Source: Nonomuraea spiralis (lineage in GTDB: Bacteria > Actinomycetota > Actinomycetes > Streptosporangiales > Streptosporangiaceae). Taken from it: a DNA stretch of 64,000 nt. The notes below the pieces were generated by a model that made no database searches, was not told the origin of the DNA, and saw only the letters and a program-made list of their open reading frames with translations. The first letter of the stretch is position 1, and the number at the start of each line of letters is the position of its first letter. Below, one piece after another: positions 56,141-64,000 of this stretch. The translations under genes were made by a program, and so were the position numbers. The stretch lies in NCBI RefSeq assembly GCF_014648435.1, contig NZ_BMRC01000004.1:372001-436000 (forward strand), in the 5' to 3' direction.

Positions 56141-57409
56141 CGACGACGTCGTGACCATCCGGTAGACGAGCGCCGCGACGGGGTAGCCCACCGTGATGAT
56201 CACGACGGCCAGGTACGACTTGCCGTTGGGCGGCAGGATCGCGGCCGAGAGCGCGGCGGCCAGCACGTACATGCCGTTGAAGAGCATGTCGTAGAGGGAG
56301 AAGGCGCGGCCCAGATAGGCGTCCTCGACGTCGCGCTGGACGGTCGTGTCGGCGCAGATCTTGACGCTCTGGCCGGCGACGCCCAGCACGAACCCGGCGA
56401 TCGGCAACCCCCACGTCTGGAACGGCAGGACGAGCGCGCCCGCCAGCACGCCGGCCGACGACAGCGCGATGACCACCCAGGTGCCGATCCCGAACCGCTC
56501 GGTCGCGTACGGGGTGATGATCACCGCGAGGAAGTAGCCGAAGCCGGAGGTGGCCACCACCAGGCCGATACCGCGAAGGGCGGCGTCGGGGTCGCCGTCG
56601 GTGAAGTAGTAGCGGTAGAGGATGATGCCGAGGGCGGTGGCCATGCCGTAGAGGAAACGGTGGGCGGCCATCGCGCCCATGGTGGCGGCGGCGTCGCGGC
56701 GGTGGGCCAGGTGCCTGGCGCCGTCGATCAGGCCCACGACCACGTTGCGCAGGGCATCGCGGGCCTGGGGGCGGTCGGGGTCGTAGGAGGGGCCGAGCAG
56801 GGCGCGATCCATGGTCCTGGCGACCAGGGCACTCGTCCCGAACATCACGCCCGAGACGACCAGCAGCAGCCCGATGCCCTGGTCGGTGTCGCCGAAGACC
56901 TCGCGCAGCAGGAACCCGGCGCCCACGCCGACGAACGTGGCCACGGTGCCGCAGGTCGGCGTCACCGCGTTGGCCGCCATCAGCCGGTCGGCCGGGACGA
57001 CGTGCGGCAGCGAGGCTCCGAGCGCGGCCAGGAAGAACCGGTTGACCCCCAGCACGCCGAGCGCGGCGGCGTAGAAGACGGGGTCGGGCACGTCGGAGGC
57101 GACCAGCGCGGCGGCGACCAGCAACAGCCCTCCGCGTACGAAGGGCGCGACCACGAGGATCTGCCGGCGCGACCACCGGTCGATGAACACCCCGACGAAC
57201 GGCCCGAGCACGCTGTACGGCAGGAACAGCACAGCCAGCCCGGCGGCCACGGCCAGGGCCGTCGTCTGCTTCTCCGGGCTGAAGAAGGCGAAGTTCGTGA
57301 CGCCGAACTGGAAGATCCCGTCGGAGAACTGGGAGACCAGCCGCGTACGGAACAGCCGTCGGAAGTCGCGGCCTTGGAGGACGACGCGGAGATCGGCGAC
57401 GAATGACAC
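56120..57409 (-). CDS. MFS transporter
   Basis: A 429-residue, 12-helix major facilitator protein with a motif A-like PFVGVFIDRWSRRQIL near residue 70 and SYDPDRPQARDAL in the central cytoplasmic loop. Helices cover nearly the whole chain. The substrate is unknown; the layout recalls EntS-like exporters. It is convergent with the CCA gene and upstream of idi on the opposite strand. Confidence 0.88.
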   Translation of the reverse strand: MSFVADLRVVLQGRDFRRLFRTRLVSQFSDGIFQFGVTNFAFFSPEKQTTALAVAAGLAVLFLPYSVLGPFVGVFIDRWSRRQILVVAPFVRGGLLLVAAALVASDVPDPVFYAAALGVLGVNRFFLAALGASLPHVVPADRLMAANAVTPTCGTVATFVGVGAGFLLREVFGDTDQGIGLLLVVSGVMFGTSALVARTMDRALLGPSYDPDRPQARDALRNVVVGLIDGARHLAHRRDAAATMGAMAAHRFLYGMATALGIILYRYYFTDGDPDAALRGIGLVVATSGFGYFLAVIITPYATERFGIGTWVVIALSSAGVLAGALVLPFQTWGLPIAGFVLGVAGQSVKICADTTVQRDVEDAYLGRAFSLYDMLFNGMYVLAAALSAAILPPNGKSYLAVVIITVGYPVAALVYRMVTTSSSRSQVV

Positions 57410-57515
57410 CCCGTCAGCCTAGCCGGGTGCCGTCCGCGTAGGATGCGCCCGAGGCCGGCGCGGCAGGTGTCCTATGGGTTACGCAGGTGTGCGGGGATCT
57501 CGTACGCTTCGAAGC

Positions 57516-58100
57516 GTGACGACTGAGGAACACGTTGTGCTGGTCGACCGCGAGGGCCACGCGCTCGGCACCGCGCCCAAGCGGTCGGTGCACGGCCGGG
57601 AGACCCCGCTCCACCTTGCCTTCTCCAGCTATGTCTTCGATCCGGAAGGCCGCGTGCTGCTCACCAGGCGGGCCGACCACAAGATCACCTGGCCTGGCGT
57701 CTGGACCAACAGCTGCTGCGGCCACCCGCTGCCCGGCGAGCCGCTCGACCGGGCGGTCATCCGCCGGCTCTCCTACGAACTCGGCCTCGACGCCGGCCGC
57801 GCCGACCTCATGCTGCCCGGTTTCTCCTACCGCGCCGTGATGGGCAACGGCATCGTCGAGCACGAGTTGTGCCCGGTCTATCGCGTCACGGTCGACACCC
57901 CGGCGGCGCCCAACCCCGAAGAGGTGGGGGAGGTGCGCTGGATGCCGTGGAAGGAGTTCGCCGACGGCGTGCAGAGCGGCCTGCTGGCGATCTCACCGTG
58001 GTGCAGGGAGCAGGTTCCGCTGCTCGTCGAGCTGGGCTCCGACCCGATGGCCTGGCAGCCGGCCCCGGACGACCAACTGCCCCCCGCCGCGCGCGGCTGA
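57516..58100 (+). CDS. idi: Isopentenyl-diphosphate delta-isomerase, type I
   Basis: A 194-residue NUDIX-fold enzyme converting isopentenyl to dimethylallyl diphosphate. Catalytic Cys is in WTNSCCGHPLPGE, and the catalytic Glu in GIVEHELCPVYRV. The metal-binding His residues in KRSVHGRETPLHLAFSSYVF are present. The GTG at 57516 gives the standard N-terminus. It serves isoprenoid precursor supply for quinones and undecaprenyl phosphate. Confidence 0.95.
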   Translation: MTTEEHVVLVDREGHALGTAPKRSVHGRETPLHLAFSSYVFDPEGRVLLTRRADHKITWPGVWTNSCCGHPLPGEPLDRAVIRRLSYELGLDAGRADLMLPGFSYRAVMGNGIVEHELCPVYRVTVDTPAAPNPEEVGEVRWMPWKEFADGVQSGLLAISPWCREQVPLLVELGSDPMAWQPAPDDQLPPAARG

Positions 58101-58124
58101 GCCGCCGGGGCGAGGGGCCGACGG

Positions 58125-59204
58125 CTAGCGCTCGACCTCGCCCCTGATGAACTTCTCGACGTATTCGCGGGCCTCGTCGTCGGAGTACTGCTCCGGCGGC
58201 GACTTCATGAAGTACGACGACGCCGACAGGATCGGGCCGCCGATGCCCCGGTCGAGGGCGATCTTGGCGGCGCGCACGGCGTCGATGATGATGCCGGCCG
58301 AGTTGGGGGAGTCCCAGACCTCCAGCTTGTACTCCAGGTTCAGCGGCGTGTCGCCGAACGAGCGGCCCTCAAGGCGCACGTACGCCCACTTGCGGTCGTC
58401 GAGCCACGGCACGTGGTCCGACGGGCCGATGTGCACGTCGGCCTTGCCCATCTCGTGGGGGATCTGCGAGGTGACCGACTGCGTCTTGGAGATCTTCTTC
58501 GACTGGAGCCGGCTGCGCTCCAGCATGTTCATGAAGTCCATGTTGCCGCCGAAGTTGAGCTGGTACGTGCGCAGCAGCTCGACGCCGCGGTCCTCGAACA
58601 GCTTGGCCAGCACGCGGTGCGTGATCGTGGCGCCGACCTGCGACTTGATATCGTCGCCGACGATCGGGACCCCGGCCTCGGTGAACTTCTCCGCCCACTC
58701 GGGGTCGGAGGCGATGAAGACCGGCAGTGCGTTGACGAACGCCACCTTGGCGTCGAGGGCGCACTGCGCGTAGAAGCGGTCTGCCTCCTCGGAGCCCACC
58801 GGCAGGTAGGAGACCAGGACGTCGACCCGGTTCTCGCGGAGCACCTGGACCACGTCGACGGGGGCCTCGTCGGACTCCTCGATGATCTCGCTGTAGAACT
58901 CGCCCAGACCGTCGAAGGTGTGACCGCGCATCACGGTCACGCCCGTCGGAGGCACATCGGTGATCTTGATGGTGTTGTTCTCGCTGGCGACGATCGCCTC
59001 GGACAGGTCGCGGCCGACCTTCTTGGCGTCCACGTCGAAGGCGGCCACGAATTCGACGTCGCCTACGTGGTAGTCACCGAACTTCACGTGCATCAGGCCC
59101 GGCACTCGTGCGGCCGGGTCCGCGTCCTTGTAGAAGTGCACACCCTGGACCAGCGAAGACGCGCAGTTGCCGACACCGACAATGGCCACGCGAACCGAAC
59201 CCAT
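58125..59204 (-). CDS. ino1: 1L-myo-inositol-1-phosphate synthase
   Basis: A 359-residue NAD-dependent enzyme converting glucose 6-phosphate to inositol 1-phosphate, the first step to mycothiol and phosphatidylinositol. It has the Rossmann motif [16 protein letters not shown], then [48 protein letters not shown] and [25 protein letters not shown] with the catalytic Lys. The actinobacterial/archaeal short type. ATG 59204 is used because GGGAG lies upstream. It is 13 bases downstream of padR, forming a two-gene operon. Confidence 0.96.
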   Translation of the reverse strand: MGSVRVAIVGVGNCASSLVQGVHFYKDADPAARVPGLMHVKFGDYHVGDVEFVAAFDVDAKKVGRDLSEAIVASENNTIKITDVPPTGVTVMRGHTFDGLGEFYSEIIEESDEAPVDVVQVLRENRVDVLVSYLPVGSEEADRFYAQCALDAKVAFVNALPVFIASDPEWAEKFTEAGVPIVGDDIKSQVGATITHRVLAKLFEDRGVELLRTYQLNFGGNMDFMNMLERSRLQSKKISKTQSVTSQIPHEMGKADVHIGPSDHVPWLDDRKWAYVRLEGRSFGDTPLNLEYKLEVWDSPNSAGIIIDAVRAAKIALDRGIGGPILSASSYFMKSPPEQYSDDEAREYVEKFIRGEVER

Positions 59205-59217
59205 CGCACTCGCTCCC

Positions 59218-59802
59218 TTACTCATCAGTTGACGTGGTATCTCTCTCGGGCCCTTCCGAGGCCCGCCGTTCCGTGGCGATCAGCTCGTTCAGCCAACGCA
59301 CCTCGCGTTCGACCGACTCAAGCCCATGGCGCTGCAGCTCCAGCGTGTAGCTGTCGAGCCTTTCCCTGGTACGGGCCAGCGCCGTGCGCACGCTGTCGAG
59401 GCGCTCCTCCAGGCGGCTGCGGCGGCCTTCGAGGATGCGCAGGCGCACCTCGGCCTCCGTGTGCCTGAAGAAGGCGAAGTGCACACCGAAACTCTCGTCC
59501 TCCCAGGCTGACGGGCCGGCCTGGGTCAGCAGCTCCTGGAGCCGCTCCTTGCCCTCGGCGGTCAGCTTGTAGACGATTTTCGACCGGCCGCCGACCATCG
59601 TGGCGGGAGCGGGCTGCTCCTCCACGATGAGCCCTTGGGCCAGAAGTGATCGCAGACAGGGGTACAGCGATCCATAGGAGAACGCACGGAACATGCCCAA
59701 CAGGGCGTTGAGCCGTTTGCGCAGCTCATAGCCGTGTAGCGGCTGTTCGTGCAGCGACCCGAGCACGGCCAGTTCCAGAACTCTGCCCTGTCCGCTGGCC
59801 AC
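59218..59802 (-). CDS. PadR-family transcriptional regulator
   Basis: A 194-residue regulator. The PadR winged helix is clear: [55 protein letters not shown] and [20 protein letters not shown]. The C-terminal part is a long coiled coil ([33 protein letters not shown]) for dimerisation. GTG 59802 follows GAGAGGAGG at eight bases. The operon with ino1 matches Rv0047c-Rv0046c. A 21-base palindrome 22 bases upstream is its likely operator, so it probably controls its own and ino1 expression. Confidence 0.92.
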   Translation of the reverse strand: MASGQGRVLELAVLGSLHEQPLHGYELRKRLNALLGMFRAFSYGSLYPCLRSLLAQGLIVEEQPAPATMVGGRSKIVYKLTAEGKERLQELLTQAGPSAWEDESFGVHFAFFRHTEAEVRLRILEGRRSRLEERLDSVRTALARTRERLDSYTLELQRHGLESVEREVRWLNELIATERRASEGPERDTTSTDE

Positions 59803-59824
59803 TGGAACCGCCTCCTCTCGCGTC

Positions 59825-59845
59825 GATGTATCGAGTCGATACATC
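59825..59845. promoter_or_regulatory. PadR operator palindrome
   Basis: GATGTATCGA and TCGATACATC are perfect ten-base arms around a single G. The outer ATGT...ACAT matches the known PadR-site pattern. It lies 22 bases upstream of padR, in the spacer also serving the divergent DUF5318 gene. Confidence 0.8.
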
Positions 59846-59935
59846 CTGAGGATACGTCGATTCGCTATATGGCCGCAATCAAAGGATTTGCCAAGCCGTT
59901 GGGATGAATCGGTAAAACGCCGTAGTCTGGCGCTC

Positions 59936-60322
59936 ATGTGGTCACAGCGGAGGGTGGTGGACTACGGCCTCGCCAAGCGGTCAGCGGTCCGTTCCCTGAA
60001 GGCGGGCCGTGCTTCGCGCGGTGACCTCTGTGACGCACAGCCGTACCTCCTTCGGGCCGCCCGCGTGTTCGGCGAATCGACCGAACGTCTCTGCCCGGTG
60101 TGCGAGAAGGAGAACGTCACCAACGTGACCTATGTCTACGGCGATTCGCTCGGGCGGCATGCCGGTCAGGCAAAGGTCACGTCAGAGCTTGTCGAAATGG
60201 CCCATGATTACGATGAGTTCCGGGTGTACGTCGTCGAGGTCTGCCAAGGTTGTTCCTGGAACCACCTGACGGTCTCGTTCGTCCTCGGCAACGGACCGCC
60301 AGACCTCGTCGGCCAACCGTGA
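59936..60322 (+). CDS. DUF5318 zinc-ribbon protein
   Basis: A 128-residue small protein, orthologue of Rv0049. The start MWSQRRVVDYGLAKRSAVRSL is family-typical. A zinc ribbon is formed by CPVCEKENVT and VCQGCSWNHL (two CxxC pairs). Function unknown; conserved next to the class A PBP gene in actinobacteria. ATG 59936 is 14 bases past TAGTCT, a possible -10, so translation may be nearly leaderless. Confidence 0.87.
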   Translation: MWSQRRVVDYGLAKRSAVRSLKAGRASRGDLCDAQPYLLRAARVFGESTERLCPVCEKENVTNVTYVYGDSLGRHAGQAKVTSELVEMAHDYDEFRVYVVEVCQGCSWNHLTVSFVLGNGPPDLVGQP

Positions 60323-60388
60323 ACACCGAGGGCGGCGAGTCACCTCACGCCCATACGCCGTTTTGATCCGACGACGATGCGAGGACGT

Positions 60389-63043
60389 GTGAGTAACAGC
60401 ATGAATGAGGGGACGGCCCGCCCGGGAAGGCGCCGTCGCTCCAACTCATCCCGTTCTGTGCCCCCAGGTTCTCCTCCGCAAACCGGCGACTCCGACTGGG
60501 GTGCGTCGCAGTCGCCGCGTCGTCCTGAAGCCGCCTACGAGCAGACCGGCGCGATGAACGCGCAGCCGTACAACGATCCCGCCTCCGGGCCGCAGCCCCA
60601 GAGGGCGCCGCAGGGGCGCGAGGAGCTGCCGCCGCGCACCCGCTCGCGGGCGCGGCAGGAGCGGCAGGACACCCGCTCGGTGAGCAACCAGGAGACGATG
60701 ATCAGCGACGCGCCGCCCAGGCGCTCGCGCCGGGCAAGCGGTCAGGGCGGTCCGCCCGGCCCGCCCAGTCCGCCCGGCCCGCCGGAGGAGCCGGCCAAGG
60801 GCGGGCGCAGCGGCTGGCGCCGGTTCGTGCCGAGCTGGAAGATCGTTGTGGCGAGCGTGGTCGTGCTGGCGGCCGGCATCTTCGGCATGATCATGGTCGC
60901 GTACTCCCTCACGCCGGTGCCCGAGGGCACGCAGGCGTCGGCGGTGGCGCAGCAGAGCACGCTCTACTACCGCGACGGCAAGACCGTCATCGCCAAGCTC
61001 GGCGTGCCCCGGCAGACCATCGGCATCGAGAAGATGGCCGACACCGTCAAGGACGCCACGGTCGCCATCGAGAACAAGACCTTCTACGAGGACTCCGGCG
61101 TCTCCATCTCCGGCATGGCCCGCTCGGTGTGGATGACCGCGACCGGCCAGCAGCTCCAGGGCGCCTCGACCATCACCCAGCAGATGGCCCGCGGCTACTA
61201 CGACGGCCTCAGCCAGGAGGTCTCCGTCAAGCGCAAGCTCAAGGAGATCTTCGTCGCGGTCAAGCTCAACCAGACGCTGGGCAAGGAAGAGATCCTCGCC
61301 AGATACCTCAACACCGTGAACTTCGGCCTCGCCTACGGTGTCGAGGCCGCCTCGCAGGCCTACTTCGGCAAGAACGTCCACGCCAAGGACCTGACCCCCG
61401 AGCAGGGCGCCTACCTGGCCGCCCGCATCCAGCGCCCGAGCTGGGGCCCCGACGACCCCGGCCTGCGCCAACGGTGGACCACGACCATCCAGTACATGGC
61501 CGAGCAGTGGCCGGACAAGTACGGCGGCCTGCCGGCGAAGGCGAAGTTCCCGAAGACCCGCAAGGCCGACACCAAGGACGAGTACGCCGGCCTGCGCGGA
61601 TACATGATCACGCAGGTGCTGGAGGAGCTGAAGCAGCGCAAGCTCACCCCTGACATGGTCAGGAGCGGCGGCTACCAGATCACCTCCACCTTCGACGAGA
61701 AGCTGATGAAGGCCGCCAAGACGGCGGTCGAGACCACGATGGCGAGCATGTCCAAGGAGTTCCACGCCGGGCTCGCCGCCGTCGACCCGAAGAACGGCCG
61801 CGTCCTGGCCTTCTACGGCGGCTCCGACTTCATCACCGATCCCTTCAACGAGCCCTTCGACGCGCGCAAGCAGGCCGCGTCGGCGTTCAAGCCGTACGTG
61901 CTGGCGGCCTGGTTGCAGGCCGGCTACTCGCTCAAGAGCTACGTGCCGGGCAACGAGACCGTGCCGAAGGTCATCCCCGGCCAGCAGACCGGCGGTTTCC
62001 GCAACAGCCACAACGTCGGCCCGTCCGTCGACGTGATCAAGGCCACGGCCCAGTCGGTCAACACCGCGTACGTGTCGATGGCGTTCAAGCTGCCCAACCA
62101 GCTCGACGACGTGAAGGACCTGGTGGAGTCCGCCGGGTTCGACCAGGGCCGCATGGAGCAGGATGTCAAGGACCACCACTTCCAGTTCGCCATCGGCAGC
62201 GCCCTGGTGAAGCCGGTCGAGCAGGCCGCCGGGTACTCGATCTTCGCCAACGGCGGCAAGTACACCAAGTACCACGTGGTGCAGGACGTCAGGCTCAACA
62301 AGCAGGTCGTCTACCCCGAGCAGCGCACCTCGACCAGGGTCATCGACGCCGAGGTGGCCGCCGACGCGACGGTCGCCATGCAGGAGGTGCTGAGGAGCGG
62401 CACCGCGCACGGCCAGGGGCTCGGCAACCGGCCCGCGGCCGGCAAGACCGGCACCAACAACAACGAGAAGGAAGCCTGGTTCGTCGGCTACACGCCGCAG
62501 ATCTCGACGGCGGTCGGGTTCTACCGCGAGCGGTGCGTGACGAAGAAGGGCAAGATCGTCCAGCCGGAGCACTCCAACTGCCCGGAGACCCCCCGCGGCA
62601 AGTCGAAGGGGAAGTACGGCCCGAACAACAAGTACACCACGGCCGAGGAGATCTCGCTCGGCTTCGAGGGCGCCGGCCCGCCCACCGCGACCTGGCGGCG
62701 GTTCATGCTCGCCGCGCACGAGGGCAAGCCGATCGAGCAGTTCCCGCAGAAGGCCGACATCGGCCTGCCGGAGAACATCGTGCCGCGCCCGGTGCCGACG
62801 CCGACGCCGACCGCCACGAACCCGCTCGACGACGGAGGTAACCCGTTCGACGACGGCAACCAGCAGGACTGCCTCGTCGCGCCGTGCAACGACGACAACG
62901 GCGACGTGTCCGACGACTCGCAGGACACCGGGATCCCCGAGGCCGACGACCACGGCATCCTGAGCGGCGGCGGGGGCGGCAGGGTGCCCGACTCCCGCCC
63001 GTCGGGCTCCTGGCCGATGAACGCCCGGCACGAGGAGTGGTGA
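60389..63043 (+). CDS. Class A penicillin-binding protein (PonA1-like)
   Basis: An 884-residue bifunctional peptidoglycan synthase. A disordered Arg/Pro-rich cytoplasmic tail of about 150 residues precedes one membrane helix (KIVVASVVVLAAGIFGMIMVAYSL). The glycosyltransferase domain shows the catalytic Glu in AIENKTFYEDSGV and STITQQMARGYY. The transpeptidase has SAFK (SxxK), SVN (SxN) and KTGT. The C-terminus is long and acidic with Pro-Thr repeats and Cys pair DCLVAPCN. GTG 60389 has GAGG five bases before; ATG 60377 and 60413 are alternatives. The next gene overlaps its stop by four bases. Confidence 0.94.
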   Translation: MSNSMNEGTARPGRRRRSNSSRSVPPGSPPQTGDSDWGASQSPRRPEAAYEQTGAMNAQPYNDPASGPQPQRAPQGREELPPRTRSRARQERQDTRSVSNQETMISDAPPRRSRRASGQGGPPGPPSPPGPPEEPAKGGRSGWRRFVPSWKIVVASVVVLAAGIFGMIMVAYSLTPVPEGTQASAVAQQSTLYYRDGKTVIAKLGVPRQTIGIEKMADTVKDATVAIENKTFYEDSGVSISGMARSVWMTATGQQLQGASTITQQMARGYYDGLSQEVSVKRKLKEIFVAVKLNQTLGKEEILARYLNTVNFGLAYGVEAASQAYFGKNVHAKDLTPEQGAYLAARIQRPSWGPDDPGLRQRWTTTIQYMAEQWPDKYGGLPAKAKFPKTRKADTKDEYAGLRGYMITQVLEELKQRKLTPDMVRSGGYQITSTFDEKLMKAAKTAVETTMASMSKEFHAGLAAVDPKNGRVLAFYGGSDFITDPFNEPFDARKQAASAFKPYVLAAWLQAGYSLKSYVPGNETVPKVIPGQQTGGFRNSHNVGPSVDVIKATAQSVNTAYVSMAFKLPNQLDDVKDLVESAGFDQGRMEQDVKDHHFQFAIGSALVKPVEQAAGYSIFANGGKYTKYHVVQDVRLNKQVVYPEQRTSTRVIDAEVAADATVAMQEVLRSGTAHGQGLGNRPAAGKTGTNNNEKEAWFVGYTPQISTAVGFYRERCVTKKGKIVQPEHSNCPETPRGKSKGKYGPNNKYTTAEEISLGFEGAGPPTATWRRFMLAAHEGKPIEQFPQKADIGLPENIVPRPVPTPTPTATNPLDDGGNPFDDGNQQDCLVAPCNDDNGDVSDDSQDTGIPEADDHGILSGGGGGRVPDSRPSGSWPMNARHEEW

Positions 63044-64000
63044 CGACCACCGAGGTACGCGCCCCTTTGGTGGCGCGTACTGTGCCGTACCTGCCTCTGG
63101 GGCTGATCGCGGCCCTGGGGGCCACCCTGGCCTACCTGGTGCGCCTGCCCTGCCGGACCGGCGGATGGAACGACCAGGTCCAGACGTACACGAACTTCTG
63201 TTACACCGACATCTTCCCGCTGTACTTCGACCGGCAGCTCGCGACCCAGAACCCGTACTTCGCCGACGTGCCCTTCGACAAGCAGGTCGAATACCCGGTG
63301 GTGCTCGGCGAGGTGATGCAGGTCATCGCCTGGATCGCGCGGAAGCTGGAGTTCGACCAGGTCGCCCAGGCCGTCAGGTTCTACGACATCACGGTCGTCC
63401 TGCTCGGCATCTGCCTCGTGGCCGGCGTCCTGCTGATGGCGGCGGTGGCCGGGCCCGCCCGGCGGTGGGACGCCCTCTGGTACGCGATCTCGCCCGCGGT
63501 GATCCTGGCCGCGTACATCAACTGGGACCTGGTCGCCGGCGCGCTGTCGATGGGCATGCTGCTGGCCTGGGCACGCAGGCGGCAGGTGCTCGCGGGCGTG
63601 TTGCTGGGGCTGGCGATCGCGACCAAGTTCTACCCGCTGATGTTCCTCGGCGCGCTGTTCCTGCTCACGCTGCGGACCGCGCGCTGGCGGCCGTTCCTGG
63701 TGTCGGCGGCGTCGGCCGCCGGCGCCTGGCTCGTGGTGAACGTGCCCTTCATGATCTTCGCCTGGGACGGCTGGCGCCGCTTCTACGTCTTCTCCCAGGA
63801 ACGCGGGATCGACTGGGGATCGCCGTGGTTGTTCTTCCAGCGCAAGGGCTGGGGCATCCTGGGCGAGGGCGACGTCAGCACGATGGGCATGGTGGCGCTG
63901 GCCGCGCTGTGCCTGGGCATCGCCGTGCTGGCGCTCACCGCGCCGCGCCGGCCCAGGCTGGCGCAGATCTGCTTCCTCGCGCTGGCCGCGTTCATGATGA
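63040..64000 (+). CDS. Glycosyltransferase 87 family membrane protein (3' end cut off)
   Basis: The GTG at 63040 overlaps the PBP stop (GTGA) and the frame runs open to the window end, giving 320 residues so far with seven or more hydrophobic helices. It starts MTTTEVRAPLVARTVPYLPL and contains VRLPCRTGGWNDQVQTYTNFCYTDIFPLYFDRQL, WYAISPAVILAAYINWDL and GLAIATKFYPLMFLGALFL. The last two are typical of GT87 polyprenol-phosphate mannosyltransferases. The position after ponA matches Rv0051. Sugar donor and acceptor are not determined. Confidence 0.88.
   Translation, partial: MTTTEVRAPLVARTVPYLPLGLIAALGATLAYLVRLPCRTGGWNDQVQTYTNFCYTDIFPLYFDRQLATQNPYFADVPFDKQVEYPVVLGEVMQVIAWIARKLEFDQVAQAVRFYDITVVLLGICLVAGVLLMAAVAGPARRWDALWYAISPAVILAAYINWDLVAGALSMGMLLAWARRRQVLAGVLLGLAIATKFYPLMFLGALFLLTLRTARWRPFLVSAASAAGAWLVVNVPFMIFAWDGWRRFYVFSQERGIDWGSPWLFFQRKGWGILGEGDVSTMGMVALAALCLGIAVLALTAPRRPRLAQICFLALAAFMM

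Noticed and set aside
60446-63031. An 861-codon minus-strand frame opposite the PBP gene
   Set aside because: Antisense to a gene with full catalytic motifs; composition is a mirror of the PBP codons.

Overview
The window is high-GC DNA from a filamentous-type actinomycete and covers the chromosomal replication-origin region. The gene order dciA-recF-gnd-dnaN-dnaA-rpmH-rnpA-yidD-yidC-jag-rsmG-parA-parB, with gyrB-gyrA-DUF3566-tRNA-Ile on one side and trxA-trxB-sigM-murJ-DUF6049-CCA transferase and ino1-padR-DUF5318-ponA-GT87 on the other, is the actinobacterial origin neighbourhood known from Mycobacterium and Streptomyces. Protein style, GTG/TTG starts and the neighbour set suggest Streptosporangiales (Nonomuraea-like); the genus is an inference.

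Layout. (1) 1-18.1 kb is an accessory, regulator-rich arm. It holds a truncated PdxR/MocR regulator, a universal stress protein, two very large STAND ATPase regulators (one BTAD type, one LuxR type), an MFS exporter, an ECF sigma with a short anti-sigma, a MocR/PaiB divergent pair, a broken HNH nuclease gene, MarR, an XRE/membrane pair, an orphan Trypco1 protein, an NTF2-like protein, a TetR/DUF4267 pair and a second MFS gene. (2) 18.1-20.9 kb looks like a small integrative-element remnant: a tyrosine integrase and a secreted protein abutting the 3' end of tRNA-Ile(GAT). (3) 20.9-30.5 kb, all on the minus strand, is DUF3566, gyrA, gyrB, dciA, recF, gnd and dnaN. (4) 30.5-33.0 kb is dnaA with DnaA-box clusters on both sides; the dnaN-dnaA spacer is the likely oriC. 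(5) 33.0-39.9 kb, plus strand, is rpmH to parB followed by a parS cluster. (6) 39.9-45.6 kb holds threonine aldolase, a 1.4-kb gene-free skewed spacer with an 8-bp tandem repeat, D-Ala-D-Ala ligase, an aminotransferase and a GNAT protein. (7) 45.7-56.1 kb carries thioredoxin/thioredoxin reductase, SigM and its anti-sigma, a pseudokinase, MurJ, DUF6049, a YbaK-like deacylase and the CCA-adding enzyme. (8) 56.1-64.0 kb carries an MFS gene, idi, ino1-padR, DUF5318, a class A PBP and the start of a GT87 glycosyltransferase.

How the genes fit together: the core is replication initiation and topology (DnaA, DnaN, RecF, DciA, gyrase), origin segregation (ParA, ParB, six parS sites), membrane insertion and tRNA processing (YidC, YidD, RnpA), redox control (TrxA/TrxB), and envelope building (Ddl, MurJ, pseudokinase, PBP1, and inositol phosphate for phosphoinositide and mycothiol). 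I found no CRISPR array and no recognisable defence or biosynthetic cluster. The best candidates for follow-up are the stand-alone pseudokinase beside MurJ, the anti-sigma lacking a membrane segment, the integrase at tRNA-Ile with the usual tRNA-Ala missing, three perfect DnaA boxes 16-18 kb from dnaA, and the repeat-bearing gene-free stretch at 40.9-42.4 kb.
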